Assembly: GCA_017390825.1 (NCBI GenBank)
Contig: JAFPAK010000312.1
Location: 1-11,493 of the forward strand
DNA: 11,493 nt
Source of the DNA: Clostridia bacterium
GTDB lineage: Bacteria > Bacillota_A > Clostridia > Oscillospirales > Acutalibacteraceae
Direction: 5' to 3'
In this document: positions 7,632-11,493 of the stretch, in pieces
Position numbering within the stretch: position 1 is the stretch's first letter
Layout of the letters: each line of letters starts with the position of its first letter
Position numbers and translations under genes: made by a program
Notes under the pieces: generated by a model
Databases searched by the model: none
The model's input: only the letters and a program-made list of their open reading frames with translations
Told to the model about the DNA's origin: nothing

Positions 7632-7657
7632 AGCGAAGGAAAGTGGGGGCGGTGTCT

Positions 7658-8491
7658 ATGGCAGACGACAGATTACACTTTTATCAAAGTGATCTGCATA
7701 TTCTATATTACAATGACATAGTCAAAGGGCGGCAGGATGTGCGCTGTCAGAGTGAATACTATATTGTAATACTGCTTTCGGGAAAAATACAGCTTGAATA
7801 TCTTGACAAGTTATATATTATGAAACCGGGTGATACATTCCTTGCAGACAAGCGTGAGAATTTTACAATCAATTACACCGATACTTTTTCGGAATTTGTT
7901 GAGATACGGTTTGCCGGAAAACCTTTTCACACCGTTGACAAGGAATTTGATATATTAAGACCGTTTTACAATAAAAAACGGCTGAAAATATTTAATATTA
8001 AAAACTGCACACAGGATTATAATACATGCATCAAAAGATTGATCGGTGTATTAAAAAAGCGCAGGAGCCGCGCATTTGTCTTTGGCGCAGTACTTGACCT
8101 GATATGTGAAATAAATTATATCTTTGAAAGCGGCAATACAAACGGAGATATAAATGAAAACAATAACTTTACAAAAATAGTACAGTATGTCGATACGCAT
8201 CTGTTCGAAAAAATAACAATAAAATCCGTTGCAGAGAACACATTTATATCACCTAGATGCATCACAGACACTGTAAAGCGGGTCTGCGGCGTTACCTTTC
8301 ATGAATGGATCGAATCACGCCGACTTGCAGAATCAAAGTACCGTGTAAGAGATAATTTTATGTCGCTTAATGAGGTGGCTTCATTTTGCGGATTTGATAC
8401 ATATTCTACATTTTACAGAGCCTTTAAAAAGCAGTTCGGAATTTCTCCGAAGGAATACAGAAAACAACATCAAATTAAAAAAACACAGTAA
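7658..8491 (+). CDS. AraC-family transcriptional regulator
   Basis: A 277-residue regulator. Residues 1-95 form a cupin-like effector domain (YYIVILLSGKIQLEY, then MKPGDTF). A helical linker follows (105-165), then the C-terminal AraC DNA-binding domain (about 171-270) with two helix-turn-helices (about 187-208 and 236-257). The family signature F..AF...FGISPKEYR is at 252-268. I chose ATG 7658, preceded by GGGGGCGG, over GTG 7643, because the promoter leaves no room for the latter. It is divergent from the GH16 gene and shares its control region, so it most likely activates that gene in response to a sugar and also regulates itself. The effector is unknown. The stop codon lies inside the terminator stem. 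Confidence 0.93.
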   Translation: MADDRLHFYQSDLHILYYNDIVKGRQDVRCQSEYYIVILLSGKIQLEYLDKLYIMKPGDTFLADKRENFTINYTDTFSEFVEIRFAGKPFHTVDKEFDILRPFYNKKRLKIFNIKNCTQDYNTCIKRLIGVLKKRRSRAFVFGAVLDLICEINYIFESGNTNGDINENNNFTKIVQYVDTHLFEKITIKSVAENTFISPRCITDTVKRVCGVTFHEWIESRRLAESKYRVRDNFMSLNEVASFCGFDTYSTFYRAFKKQFGISPKEYRKQHQIKKTQ

Positions 8492-8513
8492 AGCAAAGCT
8501 TTACTGTGTTTTT
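8481..8513 (+). terminator. Bidirectional terminator between araC-type and gntR-type genes
   Basis: AAACACAGTAAAGC (8481-8494) and GCTTTACTGTGTTT (8498-8511) form a perfect 14-bp stem with an AAA loop. A T run follows on the plus strand (8509-8513), and an A run on the other side gives T on the minus strand. It overlaps the last codons of the AraC-type gene and serves both converging units. Confidence 0.92.
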
Positions 8514-8514
8514 A

Positions 8515-8568
8515 CTATTTGCAATATCCATGCTCCAACAAATTCCTTTTAACTTGCACAACATGGAA
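8515..8568 (-). other. In-frame 3' remnant of the GntR/FCD gene after a premature TAA
   Basis: After the TAA of the gntR-type gene, the same frame reads 17 sense codons (FHVVQVKRNLLEHGYCK) and then TAG at 8515-8517, two bases from the terminator stem. The amphipathic, Leu/His/Lys-rich string fits the closing helix of FCD proteins. The intact gene would have coded for about 214 residues. Confidence 0.5.
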
Positions 8569-9159
8569 TTAGGCTAATTCTTCTGCATGTTCCGCATTCC
8601 CGGAGCATATTGCATCACAAATGCGTTTATGCTCTGCTACCGACTCTTTTGGTCTTCCCTCGTACCTGAAGGACTTTTTCTTGATGCTCTTTGTGTAGCG
8701 GTGGAAATCACGGTTAATCTTCTGTAATATCCAGTTATTACAGTTTTCGCAGATGATTCCATGAAACTGATTATCCAGCTCACAAATCCGCTCAAAATTC
8801 TGCTTTTCAAGATAAAAACTTTGCAAAATGATATTCTCGGTCAGACTCTCGCATATCTTTTCGGTGGCATTCTGCGTACAAAGTCGTGCTATCATTCCCT
8901 CCATCTTTATACGCAGATCAAATATATCAATATAATCCTTATTTGAAAAATTGCGTGCTATAAGATGCTCGCTTTCATCATCGTGTAAAAGCAGGTCATT
9001 TGCTAAAAGCAGTTCAAGCGCCTCCCTTGCAGGAGTACGGCTAACTTTATAAAGCTGTGCTATTTTTACCTCGGTAAAAATGTCATCAGATGTATATGAA
9101 TTGCCGAGGATTTTTGATTCGAGATCATCATATATCTGTTTTGCAAGTGCAGTTTTCAT
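8569..9159 (-). CDS. GntR-family regulator with FCD domain, probably shortened at the C-terminus
   Basis: A 196-residue GntR/FadR-type regulator. A winged helix (about 1-70, recognition region VSRTPAREALELL at 39-51) is followed by an FCD ligand-binding domain (about 75-196). The metal-site residues expected in FCD are visible as D129, H133 and H177 (AEHKRICDAI), with H153 a possible further ligand. GGAGAA precedes the start. It begins 15 bases after the stop of the acyl-transferase, so it sits in the same operon and probably controls it, with a carboxylic acid as likely effector. The frame stops at TAA after AEELA. Beyond it, FHVVQVKRNLLEHGYCK follows in the same frame, looks like the missing last FCD helix, and ends at 8515 right at the terminator. 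A recent nonsense mutation is likely. Confidence 0.9.
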   Translation of the reverse strand: MKTALAKQIYDDLESKILGNSYTSDDIFTEVKIAQLYKVSRTPAREALELLLANDLLLHDDESEHLIARNFSNKDYIDIFDLRIKMEGMIARLCTQNATEKICESLTENIILQSFYLEKQNFERICELDNQFHGIICENCNNWILQKINRDFHRYTKSIKKKSFRYEGRPKESVAEHKRICDAICSGNAEHAEELA

Positions 9160-9174
9160 TGTATTCTCCGTTAT

Positions 9175-9390
9175 TTATTTTATTATATCGTCCGGCGAGT
9201 AACGTTCAACAAGCTCTGCCAATTCCTCATCGGAAATCTCGGCAGTTCTGCCGTTTTTATATTGTTCGTCGATATATTCCTTGATTTTAAGCACCATTGG
9301 GTCACGCTTATCTATCTGCGCTTCCTTGCTTAAGCGATAGGTTGAATTAATCCAATATGCAATCCCTGCAACACCGGAATTATTATCCAC
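9175..9390 (-). CDS. C-terminal fragment of the acyl-transferase (second frame)
   Basis: This frame codes for the missing end of the isopropylmalate/Re-citrate synthase-like protein. It is in fact open from 9417 (LLGAPPKVI, then VDNNSGVAGIAYWINSTYRL) to the TAA at 9175, 80 residues. That segment joins directly to DTE at the end of the upstream fragment if one A is restored at 9418-9421, giving a 457-residue protein, the normal size of this family. The GTG at 9390 has no ribosome site of its own, so independent translation is unlikely. The gntR-type gene follows after 15 bases. Confidence 0.75.
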   Translation of the reverse strand: MDNNSGVAGIAYWINSTYRLSKEAQIDKRDPMVLKIKEYIDEQYKNGRTAEISDEELAELVERYSPDDIIK

Positions 9391-9392
9391 AA

Positions 9393-10547
9393 TTACTTTA
9401 GGCGGCGCACCGAGAAGCTTTCGGTATCAAAAATATTGTATATCTCCTCGTCCTTGCTTAAACCGTCTGCGTGAATGCCTGCTTTGGTGGTATTAAAGCG
9501 CTTACCCACAAAAGGCATATTATCGGGAATGGGATAATGTATCTCGTTGCGGTAAAAGTCTGCTATTTCGGTGATAACTCTTGTATCCATACCGTCAAAA
9601 GTGCCACGGTATGCACCGTATTCAAACACCATTGCTTCAAGCGGAATGTTGCCGGTGCGTTCACCGATGCCCAGCAACGAGCAGTTTACACTTGAAATAC
9701 CGTAAAGCCAAGCAGCAGATGCATTTGAAACACCTTTATAAAAATCGTTGTGTCCGTGCCATTCAAGTTGTTCGGACGGTATTCCGCCGTGGTGATTAAG
9801 CGCATATGCAATACCCGGAACACTTCTCGGGAGCGCAACACCGCTGTAAGGTATACCAAAACCCATCGTATCGCACGCACGGATCTTGATAGGCATACCC
9901 GATTGCTCTGAAATCTTCTTTATCTCTCTTGCAAATGGGATAACAAAACCGTACATATCCGCTCTTGTGATATCCTCAAGATGACATCTTGGCACGATAC
10001 CGTTTTCAATAATATCATAGATTATCGACTTATAGTGCTCGATAGCCTTTTTTCTGTCCATCTTAAGCTTTTTATAGATATGATAGTCGGAGCAGCTCAT
10101 CAAAACGCCCGTTTCACGCACGCCGACATTTTTTACAAGCTCATAATCCTCTTTGCGAGCTCTTATCCAGGTAGTTATTTCGGGAAATTCATATCCAAGA
10201 TCACGACACGCTTCAAGCGCTTCTCTGTCTTTTTCGCTGTAAACAAAGAATTCAGTTTGTCTTATAATTCCCTTAGGACCCGAAAGGCGGTTCATAAGCT
10301 TATACAGCGTTACCATCTGCTGGACGGTATAAGGCTTGATAGACTGCTGTCCGTCACGGAAGCTTGTATCTGTTATCCATATATTATTCGGCATATTCTC
10401 CGGCACTCTGCGGTGGTTGAACGGAATTACCGGTACATTATCATAAGGATAAATTTCTCTGAATAAATTAGGCTCATCAGGATTTTGCAGTGAAAATCCA
10501 TATAGCTCCATCTCCAATAAATTAGTATGCTCGTTGATCTTGGGCAT
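9393..10547 (-). CDS. DRE-TIM acyl-transferase, 2-isopropylmalate / Re-citrate synthase type (frameshifted near 3' end)
   Basis: The family condenses acetyl-CoA with a 2-oxo acid (oxaloacetate, 2-oxoisovalerate or 2-oxoglutarate). The catalytic barrel is at about 55-345, with DTSFRDGQQ (60-68; R64, D65) and the metal-binding H264-G-H266-N-D (EWHGHND). GIGERTGN is at 293-300. An extra N-terminal stretch (MPKINEHTNLLEMELYGFSL) and the length resemble the clostridial branch that includes the Re-citrate synthase of Clostridium kluyveri, not ordinary LeuA. AGGAGGT precedes the start and a strong promoter lies above it. The frame is lost after residue 376 by loss of one A in a GAAAG run. No leu genes adjoin; a GntR-type regulator follows. 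The barrel call is firm, the substrate is not. Confidence 0.85.
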   Translation of the reverse strand: MPKINEHTNLLEMELYGFSLQNPDEPNLFREIYPYDNVPVIPFNHRRVPENMPNNIWITDTSFRDGQQSIKPYTVQQMVTLYKLMNRLSGPKGIIRQTEFFVYSEKDREALEACRDLGYEFPEITTWIRARKEDYELVKNVGVRETGVLMSCSDYHIYKKLKMDRKKAIEHYKSIIYDIIENGIVPRCHLEDITRADMYGFVIPFAREIKKISEQSGMPIKIRACDTMGFGIPYSGVALPRSVPGIAYALNHHGGIPSEQLEWHGHNDFYKGVSNASAAWLYGISSVNCSLLGIGERTGNIPLEAMVFEYGAYRGTFDGMDTRVITEIADFYRNEIHYPIPDNMPFVGKRFNTTKAGIHADGLSKDEEIYNIFDTESFSVRRLK

Positions 10548-10577
10548 TTATGTACCTCCTGTATTCAATGTATTCAT

Positions 10578-10606
10578 ATAATACCACAAATACAATTATA
10601 TGTCAA
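10578..10606 (-). promoter_or_regulatory. Strong sigma-A promoter of the acyl-transferase / gntR operon
   Basis: On the minus strand, TTGACA (10601-10606), a 17-base spacer and TATTAT (10578-10583) form a near-consensus promoter 31 bases above the start codon. The -35 element overlaps the end of the nifS-like remnant reading frame. Confidence 0.8.
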
Positions 10607-10655
10607 GCGCTTCGATTGTTGCCGCATTATCGACATATATAAATCTATTTTCCAT
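10596..10655 (-). pseudogene. Remnant of a second nifS 5' end
   Basis: ATG at 10655 opens a 19-codon frame, MENRFIYVDNAATIEALDI. Its first 13 residues match NifS ([14 protein letters not shown]) with three changes. The DNA from 10618 to 10670, including the GAGGCG ribosome site, matches 4417-4470 at about 49 of 54 positions. After codon 13 the match breaks; EALD may be a remnant of VDALDN further into NifS. The rest of nifS is absent and the acyl-transferase gene follows. It may still be translated as a short leader, but there is no sign of a function. Confidence 0.8.
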
Positions 10656-10670
10656 TAATTTCGCCTCATA

Positions 10671-10710
10671 TTATAACATATCATTTTAGTATAGTTTTTA
10701 GCCATTATTT
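10671..10710 (-). promoter_or_regulatory. Degenerate copy of the nifS promoter
   Basis: The stretch is about 90% identical to 4491-4529. The -35 has decayed from TTGAAA to CTAAAA, and the palindrome arm TATAC has become CATAT. A TGTTATAAT string, an extended -10 form, is present and could still give weak transcription. Relative to the nifS copy, 19 bases of leader are missing. Confidence 0.55.
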
Positions 10711-10741
10711 TTGTATTTTATAAAATTGCCACAAATATCAT

Positions 10742-10785
10742 AAAAATAAGCCTTGAGCGACCTTGTTTTGGGTAACTCAAGACTT
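10742..10785 (-). terminator. Rho-independent terminator of the secreted paralogue gene
   Basis: AAGCCTTGAG (10748-10757) pairs with CTCAAGACTT (10776-10785), with one G-U pair in the minus-strand RNA and T5 beyond (10742-10746). Layout and spacing are the same as in the terminator at 4562-4605, but the stem bases differ on both sides together, so pairing is kept. Confidence 0.85.
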
Positions 10786-10797
10786 AAATTACAATTA

Positions 10798-11493
10798 TTA
10801 TTCTGACGCCCACAACGAAACCTTACTTTTTGCATCGTCAGGTAGTAGGTTGTAAAGTGTAATATCCTCTTTAAGAAGGTTTGATACAAGAAAAACAGAA
10901 CGCACGGTTGATTCCGGATTATTTGCATAGTATGTTTTGGTTACTCCGTCTTTTGTTACCTTAACATAACCTCTTGCAACATATTCCTTTTTAATATTAT
11001 CTTGCTTGAAATTCACAACCGAACCGACAAAGCCGTCCTCGTTTATGCTTGCTAGCTCTGCCTCATAAGGAATTATTGCAACATTCTCTGTATCAAGTGT
11101 AATATCGCAATCCTTCACTAATTCGCAAGCGGTTATTATTGTGCCGAACTCTAGCTTAGCGCCCTTTTTCTTCAATTCAGAAAGCAAAGAACTATCAACA
11201 TCAGTATAAAAACGCAGACCTGCGTTTTCATCAAGTCTTATTGATGCTCCCGGCTTCATCGACACCGAAAGTTTGGCGGTTTTTAAGGCAATATCGCTAT
11301 TTACGATTATTGTTTCACCCGAATCATAAAAATTCGTACCATCGGTATATAAAACAGCATCTTCATCTGCAAAATCAGGCAACACGAAGGTGTACCCTTC
11401 ATCAACTGTTGCAATATGTTTCGAGTCGATTATAACATCATAGCTCGGCACTCCCGATAAAGTATTTACAATAGTTGAACTTGCATCTGAAGC
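10798..11493 (-). CDS. Secreted protein C-terminal part, paralogous to the GH16 glucanase C-terminal domain (5' end outside window)
   Basis: The 231 visible residues begin at the right window edge (ASDASSTIVNTLSG) and end WASE-stop. They align end to end with residues about 750-963 of the GH16 protein. Shared strings include GASIRLD, RFYTDVD, YEAEL, NEDGFVGS and RGYV, and about half the positions are identical by eye. The frame is open to the edge, so the apparent GTG start at 11451 is not real. By analogy the missing part should be an exported enzyme or binding protein, but its kind cannot be seen. The shared domain has no motif I recognise; wall attachment or glucan binding are possible roles. 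Confidence 0.88.
   Translation of the reverse strand, partial: ASDASSTIVNTLSGVPSYDVIIDSKHIATVDEGYTFVLPDFADEDAVLYTDGTNFYDSGETIIVNSDIALKTAKLSVSMKPGASIRLDENAGLRFYTDVDSSLLSELKKKGAKLEFGTIITACELVKDCDITLDTENVAIIPYEAELASINEDGFVGSVVNFKQDNIKKEYVARGYVKVTKDGVTKTYYANNPESTVRSVFLVSNLLKEDITLYNLLPDDAKSKVSLWASE

Noticed and set aside
7643..7657. GTG start for the AraC-type regulator
   Set aside because: The predicted transcript begins about five bases earlier, leaving no ribosome site; ATG 7658 has GGGGGCGG before it.
9981..10466. 161-residue open frame on the plus strand opposite the acyl-transferase gene
   Set aside because: It is fully antisense to a gene with clear catalytic motifs, shows no recognisable domain and has low-complexity shadow composition.
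10698..10928. 76-residue open frame on the minus strand overlapping the paralogue gene end
   Set aside because: It is out of frame with the supported paralogue and runs through its terminator.
1..11493. CRISPR array, tRNA, rRNA, IS element, integrase or toxin-antitoxin pair
   Set aside because: No regularly spaced repeats, cloverleaf, transposase motif or small paired genes were seen. The duplicated block at the right side has no terminal inverted repeats or transposase.

Overview
The window looks like chromosomal DNA of a low-GC, anaerobic, plant- or glucan-degrading Firmicute, most likely a Ruminococcaceae/Oscillospiraceae-type gut clostridium. The basis is AT-rich DNA with sharp sigma-A promoters and AGGAGG-like ribosome sites, a BspA-like leucine-rich-repeat surface protein, a large modular secreted GH16 beta-glucanase, a clostridial NifS/IscU operon that also carries luxS, and a clostridial 2-isopropylmalate-synthase-like protein of the Re-citrate-synthase type. 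The species cannot be fixed from the sequence alone. Almost all genes lie on the minus strand; only the AraC-type regulator is on the plus strand.

Layout from left to right. (1) 1-665: a secreted BspA-like leucine-rich-repeat protein, broken by a frameshift at an A6 run and running off the left edge. (2) 684-2036: a membrane-anchored G5/M23 endopeptidase with its own terminator, promoter and a WalR-like box. (3) 2119-4520: a compact operon in the order nifS - iscU - TSCPD protein - luxS, with a 17-bp palindrome over the nifS -10 element that resembles an Rrf2/IscR operator. (4) 4562-8513: a 967-residue secreted GH16 glucanase, transcribed divergently from an AraC-type regulator. The shared 137-bp control region holds two direct repeats 22 bp apart. 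(5) 8515-10606: an operon of a DRE-TIM acyl-transferase (isopropylmalate/Re-citrate synthase type, frameshifted near its 3' end) and a GntR/FCD regulator that seems to have lost its last 17 residues to an in-frame TAA. (6) 10596-11493: a second copy of the chain 'nifS start + nifS leader + terminator + C-terminal domain of the secreted glucanase'. Here nifS is reduced to 13 recognisable codons and the secreted gene runs off the right edge.

How the genes fit together. NifS supplies sulfur to the IscU scaffold, and LuxS recycles the ribosyl-homocysteine of the methyl cycle, so operon 3 joins iron-sulfur assembly to homocysteine supply. The AraC/GH16 pair reads as a locally controlled glucan-use unit. 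The GntR protein probably controls the acyl-transferase upstream of it.

The most notable structural observation is the repeated block in region 6. The nifS-start and leader DNA is about 90% identical between copies, while the adjoining protein domains are only about half identical. Three separate gene lesions (two homopolymer frameshifts and one nonsense codon) are also present; they are either real decay or partly sequencing errors. I saw no tRNA, rRNA, CRISPR array, insertion sequence or integrase.
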